Source: Paramacrobiotus metropolitanus (lineage: Eukaryota; Tardigrada; Eutardigrada; Parachela; Macrobiotidae). From it: DNA of 64,000 nucleotides. This document shows, one piece after another, positions 24,719 to 36,700 of the stretch; the first letter of the stretch is position 1, and the number at the start of each line of letters is the position of its first letter. A model generated the notes under the pieces. It saw nothing but the letters and a program-made list of their open reading frames with translations. It was not told the DNA's origin and made no database searches. Both the position numbers and the translations under genes were made by a program. The stretch covers positions 62,001-126,000 of the forward strand of contig NW_026570322.1 in NCBI RefSeq assembly GCF_019649055.1, read 5' to 3'.

Positions 24719-26787
24719 ATGGACCCCGGTGGGGGCAAGAATGGTAATCCTGCATGCAACGCAGATAGCGTATACGTATATAAGAAGTTCATACTCTTGC
24801 AGCGCAGAGGTATTACGTCTTCTGGTAGAATTTTTGCCACACAATTTGAGTACTATTATTTTGCAATGGAAGCTAGCGAAATCCCGTCGACCGGCGTCAC
24901 TCCTTCCAGAAACATGGAGACCGTAAAGTTTGAGAAGTCACTAGAACATGTATTTAATTGCCTACACGTTCTGGGTCTGGTGGACCTAGGAATATGGACG
25001 CATTATGGAACCATGTCCAGTCGATTGAAACTATTCCATATGCTTAATTACACGTGGAGTTTATTATTGCTGCTTTCTATATTTTATCTGACATATTTTG
25101 ATTTCGCCACGTACTGGTGGCCTCTTGACAAAGATCATCAGCGGCTGGAAATGATGGAGATTATTTCTAACGCGGTATGCGCGGTAGCCATGTTTGTGCT
25201 ACCATCGTTCGGTCTTCGCGGTTTCCCAGAGCAAGCAGTCAACATTTATGGAAAATTTGTCGGAGAAAAAACGTGAGTAATTAACAAATCAAGGCCATTA
25301 TCTATTTGCTATTTATTCGAGAAAAATTCGAAATTCATTTGCGAAAATTCGAAATTCGCTCGAAATGTATTCGAAATCCGTTTGCTGTTCATTCGAGAAA
25401 AATCAAGTTATTCGTTTTTCGTTTTCAATTGAAGGCGGTTTTATACACGTCGTTTTGTTAAGAAAGTGGGCTTCCGTCTTATGCCGTAGCCTAATTTTAA
25501 CCTGTCAAGTGACTAAAGGTCACCACGTTAAAGGTTGCGTCAGCGTCAAGTGGCTCAAGGTTATGCTGAGTTTGCTTCAGCGGTTTCTTATAAAATGTCT
25601 GTAACGGTATCTGTATATTTGAGATACATCAGTAAATTGATAGCATTCGTCTCGCTAGGCATTATTCTATGGACGCGACACATCTGACGCTCTCAGTTAT
25701 TACACTGGGATTCACAGCCTTTTTCGCGTCAAGGTCGATTATCTTGTGGAATGCCGATGACACGGCTGTGGATATCATTGAACAGTACTATAACAAATCC
25801 AACACCGCTTCAAGTACCGGAAGCATGACAATGCATGCACTGCGCTACGTCCATGATGCCGCGTCTGTGGCTCAGGCATTAACGGATTTGAACATGTATC
25901 TCATCCGCGGATTACTCATATATTGGTGTTATCAATTAGCAAGGATATTTGAGAGGTTGACGGTTGACTTTGCGAAAAGAAGCGACCAGACTAATCCTTA
26001 CTCCGCCTGGATGGATTTTCGGGATCGATATCTCACACTTCGGTCGCACATTATTGTAACATCGCGACAAATGCGATACTATGTCAAAGCTTTATATATT
26101 TACGATTTCTTTACAATAGTTTACATAGTAAACAGTTTGCTCAAGGAGACCAATGGAAAATTTGCATTAATTTCCGTTGCCCAACTTATACCGCAACTCG
26201 GATTTGTGGTGTTATTGGCCTCCTCAAGTTCCCGTTTATACGAAATGGTACAAATACTGTTTTATAAGTAATTTTGCTTAAATAGTTTGCATGGGTTGTT
26301 TATTTGTGTCGAGGTGCAGTGTTTCGCTTGATTATCTGTAAGTGCGCGTAATATTTTTCCAGAACTTTGTCCGTTATAATAAAATTAATGTAATTTGTAT
26401 TTTGTTCACAGGCAAAAAATTTCGTATCCACAATGGAGGAACTGACAGTGTCTCAAGCGGAGCGGATGTCGGAGACACAAAAAGCCGACCTATCACGTGC
26501 TTGCACGTTTTATTTGAGAAATGAAATCGGACTACAGATGGCCGGCCGAATTGTAGAAGGAAATTTTGCTGATGGCGTAAGATATCACAACCGTATAAAC
26601 AAACTATTGCACTATCAAATTTTGATGCAGTTTGTCAATTGTAATCAATACCGAAAGATTGTCAAAAAGGGAAATGTTTCAACAGGGTGAAAAGCAGGCC
26701 GGTACATTATGCTTAATGTAAAAATTCTTAATTCTTGTGCAGGTGGCCGGCGCCATGGGCGCCCTTATTTTGATCACTGATAAATGA
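24719..26787 (+). CDS. Gustatory-receptor-like seven-transmembrane protein
   Basis: Four exons: 24719-25272, 25659-26247 (or 26266), 26412-26576, 26743-26787. The first and third junctions match in phase (AC|GTGAGT with ctcgctag|GC; GGC|GTAAGA with gtgcag|GTG). The second donor is weak. A second in-frame ATG at 24866 (MEASEIPSTG) may be the true start. Hydrophobic segments: LFHMLNYTWSLLLLLSIFYL, NAVCAVAMFVLPSFGL, LTLSVITLGFTAFFASR, MYLIRGLLIYWCYQL, YIYDFFTIVYIVNSLL, VAQLIPQLGFVVLLAS, and a short last one, GAMGALILI. The layout (intracellular N-terminus, long second loop, a G-x-x-x-G-N-F element before the last helix) resembles arthropod gustatory receptors. The classical TYxxxxxQF end is missing and the protein stops soon after ALILITDK, so it may be divergent or truncated. 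Expected role: ligand-gated chemosensation at the cell surface. Confidence 0.55.
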
Positions 26788-28677
26788 CCGGTGATCTACA
26801 AGGCGGAAACGGCTGTTTTCAGATATGCAGAGTACGTTACTTACTTTCAATAGTTATTGATGTTGTGCGTTTACTGTACCAAACGTAATTAAGTTTGAAA
26901 CCCAGAATTGTCTGCTTTTGCAGCTATCCACGGCCTACGTACTTCCATCTTCAACCAATTTTGAATTTGGTGTGCGTGTGCGGTGCAAACCCGACGAATG
27001 GAACTTCAGTACCTAGTACAATACTTATCTGTACATGTTTGGCAGCCCATCTCTGAAAAGCTGCATAGATTGCTATGTTAAACGTATGCTTTTGTTATGT
27101 TAAGCGGTTCCTTGTTGGACACTGGCGTGGTCAACAGCGCTTAGCCGCATTAACAGTATAGCATCGCCATGGTCATACTTATACGAATATTATTGCATTT
27201 TCCTTAAAAAAATTGTCCGGGCATGCATTACGGTATTGTCATATTGATGTTTCCCGTTTTTACTTGAAAAAACTTAACGGATGTCAAACGAAGTTTGTGT
27301 CGCATGTTGATGCTGCAAAAATCCTAAGAAATCGTAGATCTTAGATACAAGAAAGTAAGAAACCAACAAGTTTAGAAGAATAAGAAAGCAAACAGACTCG
27401 ATCGAAGTATGTACGTGTGATTATGTTCTATGGAAACTATTGACGACTACAAAAACTGCATGTTATTGCGGAGGGAACACAAAGGTGACTAACCACCGGT
27501 TATAAATTCAGAAAAATTTCATCTTTAAATTCGTTTAATTAAATTAAAAAGATTGAAAGAGTAACACTACTCTAGAGCAGAAACAGAAAATAATTTCATG
27601 TGCTATCGTCAACAAGGCGTGACCAAACAAAAATTACACGAGTGCCCAGTACTCTCTAGTCTCTACTGTTACAGTGCACTGCGTGCAGTATATATAGGCT
27701 GTTTGGTTGCAAATTTTGTTTTGATTTTGCGGGCATTGTGCCAGTGGCACTGCCATCGACCTTTGCAGCTAGTTTCCACTTTCCTGCCGTACGTTACAAA
27801 CTGGCGTCACTGATGCAAGCTTGCGATGGCAGTGCCTGCATCGCTGCCAAACTTTAAATTTTCAAAAATTCGTCTTTTGTCGAATTGCAAAACATATTAA
27901 ATTTTTGTATGGAAGCGGGGTTCTGAGCAGTCGGCAAAGAAACTTCTAAATTTCTAAAATTAATTGTTGAGCAGTTGGGGGAAGTGCGTTGAGTCTCGGA
28001 TTTGCAGCGTTTCAGCAGTCAGCATTGCTATTACCTACAGTATTAGCGGTTTGCCGGTATTACAGTAAGTTGTGTTGGTTTACCTCCCAATCTGATTTTA
28101 GACCAGTAGCGCCTGGTTGCAGCTGTAAGATTTGTTAATCAACCAAGTGACAAGTTTGTTTAAACGTTTAATTTAATTTTAATTTAATGGCTTCAGAGCA
28201 GTTAGCCCACTTCCCATTGCAGTGGCAATCTAGTATGAGATTTTAAAACTGACTGAAAAAAACGAAACCACCTTTAGCATCAAACCAGCTGAATCCGAAC
28301 GTTCTCATAGCAATTTACCAGAAGTTAGCAGAGCTGCTGCATTGCTTTTGCCGAATATACGTAATATGGAAAGCGATGGATGAAGACTGGCGCCCGTAAA
28401 TAAGGCTCAGATTCAGATATTTACTATTATTATTGTACGGCAGGCAGCTAATCCATTAGAAGGCTAGGATCGAGATCTAGCCTGGGTACTAGTATTTAAA
28501 CCTGGCTAAATAACAGGAATCATAATGAAATCAGAGCAAAAGCCACTAAACAAGAGAAGTACTAAGAAAAGGAAGGCATCAATTAATGGTACCTGTACTC
28601 ATGCAAGTAGTGCCAAACGCCAAACACCCACTACACACTATATTCCATGAAAACGCATGTAAACCAAAATCACATTA
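26788..28677. other. Intergenic interval
   Basis: No supported exon. Open frames here lack splice context and coding composition. Confidence 0.35.
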
Positions 28678-28905
28678 TTATCCTTTGTATATGTGCTGGT
28701 CGGTCTTTTCCTTGATCACTTGTGGAGCTGGCGGGGCCATCATTATAGGTGGCACTGGAATGCTGGTACCATTACGGGAATTGCCGACACCAGTTGAGTT
28801 TCTATTCGCAGCAGTAATGTTAGGACCTGATACTGGCTTTGTTGTTCTCACCATCGACATCAACAGCAAGCCAAACAGCATCGCGAAAATTAACCGTTTT
28901 AACAT
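28678..28905 (-). CDS. Small secreted proline-rich protein
   Basis: A 75-residue frame starting MLKRLIFAMLFGLLLMSMVR, a typical signal peptide with two basic residues and a hydrophobic core. It continues as a Ser/Asn/Pro-rich mature part with two N-glycosylation sequons (NIT, NST, with NGT possible), the stretch IPVPPIMMAPPAPQV, and a charged end KEKTDQHIYKG. No cysteines. No splice sites are needed. I recognise no family. The signal peptide is the main reason to keep it; it could be a chance frame. Confidence 0.4.
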   Translation of the reverse strand: MLKRLIFAMLFGLLLMSMVRTTKPVSGPNITAANRNSTGVGNSRNGTSIPVPPIMMAPPAPQVIKEKTDQHIYKG

Positions 28906-30429
28906 TCTGTATATCTGTAGCAGTGTCACGTCAAGATGACCAGAGCAATCGCTGGCAGCTTTTGACGACTGTATCTGTAAGTAAAAACTATGTATTATTA
29001 CAAACTGACCTGAATTAGCGTACGCGTAAAAGCACTTTTGCCAAATAGACATCATCTGTACATTTTTATTGTGCTTATTTATATGATAATATTGCCCACA
29101 TCGGTTTCGTACACCTCGATCGGATAATATATTTTACGAGATACACGCACAGTACACGATATAAGTACGAGATACACGCAGTGACGCAGACTATACGAGT
29201 ACGTACATAGAGGTACCACACTGATTGTACTACAGATCTGTAGTTACTGTAGCTTGTACTATCTATACAAGATACTCTGTACAAAGGTTTCGCAAGCTCT
29301 TTTCAGTAAAACTTAAAACGATAAAATAGATATGCACGTACATCTGCGACACTTCTCTGTAGAAGTACTTCAAGTTTGTCGACAAAGTAGAATCTTGGCC
29401 TCTTGACATATTAAATACTTTAGAATTGCATACAATGGCGGTTACATAGCAATGCAGATTCTTTTGTATTGCTGTTTTCCTTGGCTAATGTAAAATACCT
29501 ATGCCATTTGTGAATTTACGGGAAACGCGAATAAGTCCACTAGCACCGTCCTGTGCTTGAACAATTTCTAAAGCATAAAGGATGTTGAACTGTTGTTAGT
29601 ACTTGACACACAATTTGGTATTATGGATGTATGGTACAACGGTTTTACCAGTTAAAACCGGTACGACCGATGATAGTCATTTACAAATGGTAAAATATTA
29701 ATGCTGATGCCGACAGGCTGATTATAAAGGGCTCTGCATTTTCTCGTATTTTATTTGGATTTTGCAGCGAAAGCTAGTTTTACCAAACCGACCGAATACG
29801 GTTGCAAGTCGAGAGGTCGACAAAAAGGGCGGGATTGAATGTAAAACTTTTTTCCATAACTATGATGACCATAGCGCTCGTTAAATAAAAATATGCTGAG
29901 TTTGCCATACTATTGTGCATAAAGTACGTATGCAGCTACAACCGTAAAAGTTCTGTAGCCTGATGGTAACAGTGTGTGCTTGTCAAAGAACAATGCAGTA
30001 CAAAAACATACTTTTCTCATAGCTCCTTTTATGTAGGTATGTTCCCGAATAAACTGCCATTTAGCTCGCGTTCATGTCAATGGAAATTGGTAGTCGAACT
30101 GAAAAAGTGTTACTACACGTTTTGTGACCACCGACAAAATTTGTCCATCGACATCACGCTTAATGCAGCATCGTGCTGCCTCTGCAAAGGAAGAACTAAG
30201 TAGTTGCCGTAAACTCCTTCGTAATCCGAGCAATTTTTCCAGCAGACCGTTGTATTGAGAGAGATTCTAATGCTCTTTATTCTGTGAAAGTTGGATGGAT
30301 GGAACGGAAGTCAGACGCGGAGAACGCAAACCCTGGCATGGATGATTCGTATTCATACAAGTAATTAGTTCTGCACAATATTAAACAGAATTCCATAAAC
30401 AGTATGGTCAGAAAAACGTACAATATGGA
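28906..30429. other. Intergenic AT-rich interval
   Basis: Rich in gtac and acgagatacacgca words (two copies near 29136-29180). No gene supported. Confidence 0.35.
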
Positions 30430-30621
30430 CTATGTATTTTGCACTGGCACCACGTCCACCAGGGGGAGCACGTTATACAATCGGAAATGTCTGGTTTTCT
30501 CCAGTGACCTTTGAATCTCGAAATCGCGGAACGACAGCGACTTCAGCGACCTCTGATCGTTGCACAGCCGCAAGAAAACAGTCGCGAACGCCAAAAACAC
30601 CCAGTCTTTTTTGTCAAACAT
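30430..30621 (-). CDS. Possible small exon or gene, unknown
   Basis: Open frame MFDKKDWVFLAFATVFLRLC...NVLPLVDVVPVQNT, GC-rich compared with its surroundings and ending at a stop at 30430-30432. An overlapping frame starting MANTKRMLDT just upstream runs out of phase with it. It may be the last exon of an unseen gene or a relic. No family recognised. Confidence 0.25.
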   Translation of the reverse strand: MFDKKDWVFLAFATVFLRLCNDQRSLKSLSFRDFEIQRSLEKTRHFRLYNVLPLVDVVPVQNT

Positions 30622-30756
30622 CAGTATCAAGCATCCTCTTCGTGTTCGCCATGTTAACAGATTAGAAATCCTTGGACAAAACTTTCGACACGCAGTACGA
30701 ACGCACTGAACAACACCGAATGCGCTCTAATTCAACAGCTACAAAGCAAGATCCGG

Positions 30757-33700
30757 CTACGCATCGTTGGCCAAGGGGAAGACATTGTCGAAATCATTGG
30801 CCAGGGGCAGCAGGGACCCGTTGGGGCCCAGGAGGACGGCCGCCGGGTGCGGGAGACCGCTGCCGTGTCCCCCGCTGTGTGTGGACTCCGCTGAGCTCAC
30901 ACTCAAGTCCTCCGGACTCTCATCCACATCCCCGCCACCTACAACCACGAAAAATCAGAAAAACCACAAGAAAATACGTACACCATGCTGCGACTATGAA
31001 AATACTACCAAACAACACGAAGCAGTTGACTTACTGAAAAAAGTTAAATACTTACACCAAGAAAACTTTAGAAGCCGCTATGCAATAATTCAACACAATG
31101 AAAAAATATAAAATTAGATAAAATATGGGTAAATAAAACCGTCTATCAGACGCCGTAGCTGATTTTAAATTGACTGTTGCAGAAGACGCACCGCGGAAGC
31201 GCGTGTGGATCCCGTCGATGGCGTCGCGTCCAGTCACATCCAGCATGGCATCGGCGATCTCCGACACACGGTGCAGATCGTCGGCACTGCTGGAATCCCT
31301 GGTCAGGTACTCTGGAAACACAGCTTTATCGAAAGCGCCTAGAAAAGACGTTTCCACGGTACACATCAACCCACATCGCATGCGGAACATGGGGAAGTCA
31401 ATTACGCAACTAACCTGAGCCGGCTTCGATGGTCAGCGAGTAATTGCTGCCGGAGGCACTCGGAAGATTCATCGGCGCCGAACGTATCCGCATGTTGGCC
31501 AATCTACAACAAACAAAACTTAAAATGCGGAACAATTTCTCTGCCAAGGAAGTGTTGTCCAAAAAGCATGCCATTACGATAAATTATAACTCTACGACAA
31601 TCGATAATACACCATCAAGAACAAGGAAAAGACCCTTGTAAACTGGCAAAAGAAGAAAAACAATGAGATATCACAAGCATTCCTAATACAACTCATAATA
31701 GATTACACTTTACACTGAAAACCGGTTAGAAATACTTGCAAAAAACGAAGCTTAATAAATCACAATTACGAAAATGATTTTCCAAATTTCATGCGTAGAA
31801 CAGTTTTATTATATAAATATTCACTTCAAAATTTTAAAATCTTGCCAAAACGAAGCACCTCAACAGATTGCAATAACTTGTGAAAACGATTCGATAAATA
31901 AAGATTATGAAAATCATGAAAAATTAGGAAAATGATTACAAGTTTATACAAATTAAAAGAAATGCCAAACTCAATAAAAAACATTAAAATTCAATTGTGA
32001 AAATGATTTTCGAGATTTTTGTATGCGTGGAACAGTTTTATTACAATAAATATTCACCTGATAGTTCAAATTCCATTAAAACGAAGCAGCTCAATAAATT
32101 ACAACTATGAAGATGAGTTTCAAAATTTTCATATGCGTGGGAACGTTTTATTACGGTAAATATTCGCTTATTCAGATTAAAATGAATAAAATTCAAAAGG
32201 AAATTTCCAAAACTTCCGTAGCGCACTTTAGATCGCTGAGATCCCAGTCGGAGCCGGTGCGCATGATCTCGGCCTGCGCCAGACTACTCAGCGGGATACT
32301 GGTGGAGCAGCCGGGCGAGGTGGACGGCGTGAAGTGGAACTGCGGTCCCATCCACAGCCGGCGCGCCGGACCGGCATTGGTGACGATCTCCACCTGCGAC
32401 AGCCACATTTCGTTGTCGCTGGCCGCGGCCAGATTGACGATCTTCTCCGTCAGCTGCATCTCCAGGAAGCGGCTGGGTTCCGGGTCCGGCTTGTGGCTGG
32501 CCTGGTCGGCCGACAGCGCCGGGCTGTTCAGCAGCGGATGACTGGCCGTGAAGTTGGCCGGGAGGAATTCCGGGTGGCCTAGATGCCTGCAGATACGGAC
32601 ATTACGTTGCAAAAGAATGCGAAACTTGACTGTTTTGTCTTACATAACGCCATGGTTATTACGTGACAAACGTTCAATCATTGTTCGTTAAATGCAGCTA
32701 ATAAAATTTTCCAACCATAAATCAGGAGTTCTACAGTACAACCATATTATTGAATGATACAGTGCAACGAAAATATTACAGTATTCGATACTCGTACACG
32801 TCCTTTTCCCAAAACAACCATAACATAGTTAATCTGAGTATTTTCGAATTTACTATTTACAAATTTATTAAACATGACAAAATGAAGCTGTTACAGACAG
32901 ATTATGATGTAACTAATAAGTTCACGAAATCATTTGACACATTCCGATGAAAAAACAGGTTATACAATTATACAACTTTACGAAGCTAAAGTGCGTGTTC
33001 ACACGCTTTGGCCAAAAAAGCTTTTTTCCCAAGCATATGATAAACTCTACCTGTTGAGAACCCACTGCGACTGTGCATGGATACTTAATCCCACCGGCGT
33101 CTCACTGGAGATTCTCTCACCGGGACCGTTCGGCACCACCGGCTGCAGGGAGTATTCCACCAAGGCGCCATGCGAAGTGGCAATCAGCAGTGCATCACAC
33201 ACTGCCTGCGGCTCGTTGGTACTCTGCACAAAAATTTAAAACTGTTCTGTTAAATCCTTCTAAACACTGGATAATAAAAGTAACTTAACGCTGCGATAAC
33301 AATGCAAAAACATCAAGCACCACATTATCCTCAAAATACGAGGTAATTGTATCTTATTATCTTCCTCCAACAATATCGACTCACACACTTGCAAGTAGAG
33401 GCAGGCATGTACTAGCCGTTACACTACGAAAACCAATCAAAATACCAAAACCGAATACCACGCTACGCCGTTACAGAACAGCGAAAACAAGGATTTTGCT
33501 CTTAACTTTAAGAGAGCTTTTCCACAAAATTAATACAGTGTATCACGGACATGTCAGAGAACATTACCGTACAACTCACCCGAGAACGGCGGGCCGCAAA
33601 GCACGCGGCCACCTTGACCGTCTCGTTGACGACGGCCGGCTGCCGGCCACTGGTCAGATTGCCCGGCGCCTTGGAGGGGCCCATGTGCTTAATCTGGATG

Positions 33701-36700
33701 AGCGGCTGGACGATGACCGGGGAGCGGAAGTGCGGCACCCGCTGGGCGGACGACGACGACGGGGTGGTGTAGGCGGCCACGGTGGGCGGCGCCTGCACCT
33801 GCACGCGCGTGGTATCGGCGAAACGCGGCGATGTGCTGCCCACCACCGCGGTGGCCGAGGCTGTGGCGGTGGCCGGGCTGCCGTTGACACTGGCCACTGC
33901 TGGTTCCAGTTCGTCCAGGCCGGCGCTCTTCATGAAACGAGAGCTCTTGTTGACCACACGGGCGGATGAATGCGTGCGGCAGGTAATTGGTCCTTTGGAG
34001 AAAAAAACAACTTTAACACTGCGAACTAATATTACAGAAAAATTCCAAACAAACGCTTAAGGAGTAACATCAAACCAAAAAACCAAAAGTAAAACCATTT
34101 CTTTTAAGCAAAGCTGCAATGTTTGCTGATGATACAGGACAACCCCGGATTTCCGAGACCCCACGCCATTACACTACGTAAACACGACAGTAACTACTTC
34201 TACATGCAACCAATGCATACCATCACCACCATGAATTATCAAAGATTGTACAAAATCCAGCAAATCACAGAAACTTGTAGAAAACTCTCATCATAATATC
34301 CATGATATTCTCAAGATTCAGACGGTGAAACAAATAAAGTACAAATTCCACTGATAATAAAAAGGCATAATGGTGAAACCCCCGAAAACGGTTACAACCA
34401 CAACATACCAACCAGAATCGAGAAAAACCAAAAATGTTCATCGCAAAACAAACAGCTTAATTTTCGCAAAAACAGCAGCGAAAATTAACGCAAAATTGTG
34501 GTCACTCAATAATCATCACAATGATAATCCCCAAAAATAGGAAATATTCTGGGAGAAAAACGAGCGGAGTGAGCATCGTCGCGCTGGCACTTACCACCGT
34601 AGGGCGTAATGGGAAAGACATGGGTGGTGGCGCGCAGACTGGTGACGGCCACCCAGCGGCTGTCCAGGGAGAAGGCCATGTCCTGCACCGTGGCGTTGGT
34701 GTCGCCGCGGTGCAGCGTGTACAGATGCTGCACCAGCGTCATGGAGGAGCCGGCCGGGTGCGGCTGGATGCGGAAGAGATGGAAGTGCTGGCCGGTCTGC
34801 GAGGCGGTCAGCAGCAGACTCCCGTCCACACTGAACGCCAGCGCCGCCACGTTGGACGAGGAATGGGCCAGGAAGTGCGCCACCACGCCCGTCCGATTCA
34901 CGCCGCCCTTCTCCAACGACACCTACAACGAACACGTCATAAACCACCACTGACCGGCACATGGTACTGTTCACTAATTAAGACAGAAAAGCAGCCAAGA
35001 CAAGTGCTATTATTTTCCATATATTTTCATAAGAAAAAATAACAAATTAAATTTCCGTACACTGTACTGATACAATGACCTGCGTCAATATAGACTGTAA
35101 ATATGAATAGTATCTTGTAAATCACGTGTTTTATTGATTCTATGGAAAACGCAACCAGGAGTATCACTTCGCTTACCTCCCCGTCACCGGCGGCCTCAAT
35201 GTCCAGCACGGTGACCACACCCTCCTGTTTGCCTTCCGGTGCGGTGTTGGCGAAGGAGGACGTGGTGGTGAACTTCTTCGTCCCGGAGATACTGTTGGCC
35301 ACCACTTCGCTGATGTTGGTGATGCCCTGCTGGATGGTCTATCAACACAACAATCGCCTGCTTATCAAGAAACTTGCATCGAGCGACTATGCTATCGTAT
35401 CGTATCCACTAACGCTAAGTTACTACTTGCGTATCCAAATTTTTTCGTTATGGTACAGCAGACAGCGCCTTACAAAACATAAGACATACCGTAGTGGACA
35501 AATCAAACAAAAAAATTTTTGTCGCAACTGCGGTAAACAGAATAACAAGCGTAAGTAGGAATGCAATATACCGTACATCACGCGCAGCAGTTATACCATT
35601 GTCGGCGACTCGGCGTAGTGCAGTGGTAAGGAAGTAACAAACCCCAACCCCTCTTTTCCCCAACTTAGGGTGCCGCTGCTGCCGCAAAGCAACAATAGTG
35701 CGCGAATTAATATAAATTTCGATTTCCTTTAAAACTTTTTCGTAATTCCGTTGCTGTTTTGCAGAAACTTTTCCTGACATCGTTCTACTATAATCGACAA
35801 TACTGTTCGTTATTCCATGCGCTGTGTTCATAAAGAAAGCAGTATTTCTGTAAGTAATTTTTCTTATTCGTCCCTAGTAATCCAAAGTTTTGGTGCCTTT
35901 CGTTATGACAACATACAATAGAAATAAAACTCACGATAATAATTATTAAATCGACAGATAAAAGTTTTACATCCCTGATCAGCGCGAATGTCTAACACGA
36001 TTTATTACATTCAATTTAAAACAGCTGATGGAAAGTTTTATTTAGGACGGGAATACCTTAGCAGCGCTGATAACCGAGGCTGTGTAAGACGGTACACCGT
36101 CGATCATCCGTCCGCCCAGGGAATGGTACATATCATGCAGCTGTAAAAAAAATTATGTTATTATGTATCACTCATTCACACACTGTAAAGCAGAATTAAA
36201 GCCACGGGAAGCAAATGATGAAGCGGCGATCACAAAATTTAATTTCCAATAAAACAGCCATACTTTGCTTTCCGAGTAGGCAACCCAGCGTTTGCCAAGG
36301 GCCACCGGGTTCGGCGACACTAAATGGACAGGAAACGAAGCTACAAAAAATTCAACGCAATAATTATATAATTACTTTGCATCTTATTTTATTTTTATTT
36401 AAATTTTATTTTTATTATTTTATTTACAGTCTCAAGAATACACTATTTTATATCACTGTACGATTATCACGCACGACAAATTGCCCAAAAATACACAAAA
36501 TATTATCACTACTCCGATATACACAACAATTACAGGTATTAGCTTTGCCAAAGCGGAAGATAGCGTGTAAATTTTTATAATGTCAGAAAATCGATCGAGA
36601 ATTTAAATCATAAGTGTTTCGTACCAGGAACAATAAGACGATCCTTAAATGTGCAGGCATCAATAACAACAAACCGATCGGGAAACGTAACGATAAGAAC

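Noticed and set aside
33496-33969. Plus-strand frame of 157 residues rich in Gly/Arg/His
   Set aside because: Antisense of the Ser/Thr/Pro-rich BCAS3 exon 11; composition is a by-product of high GC.
34521-35042. Long plus-strand open frame (173 residues)
   Set aside because: It lies opposite BCAS3 exon 10 and runs into intron; the minus strand carries the conserved protein.
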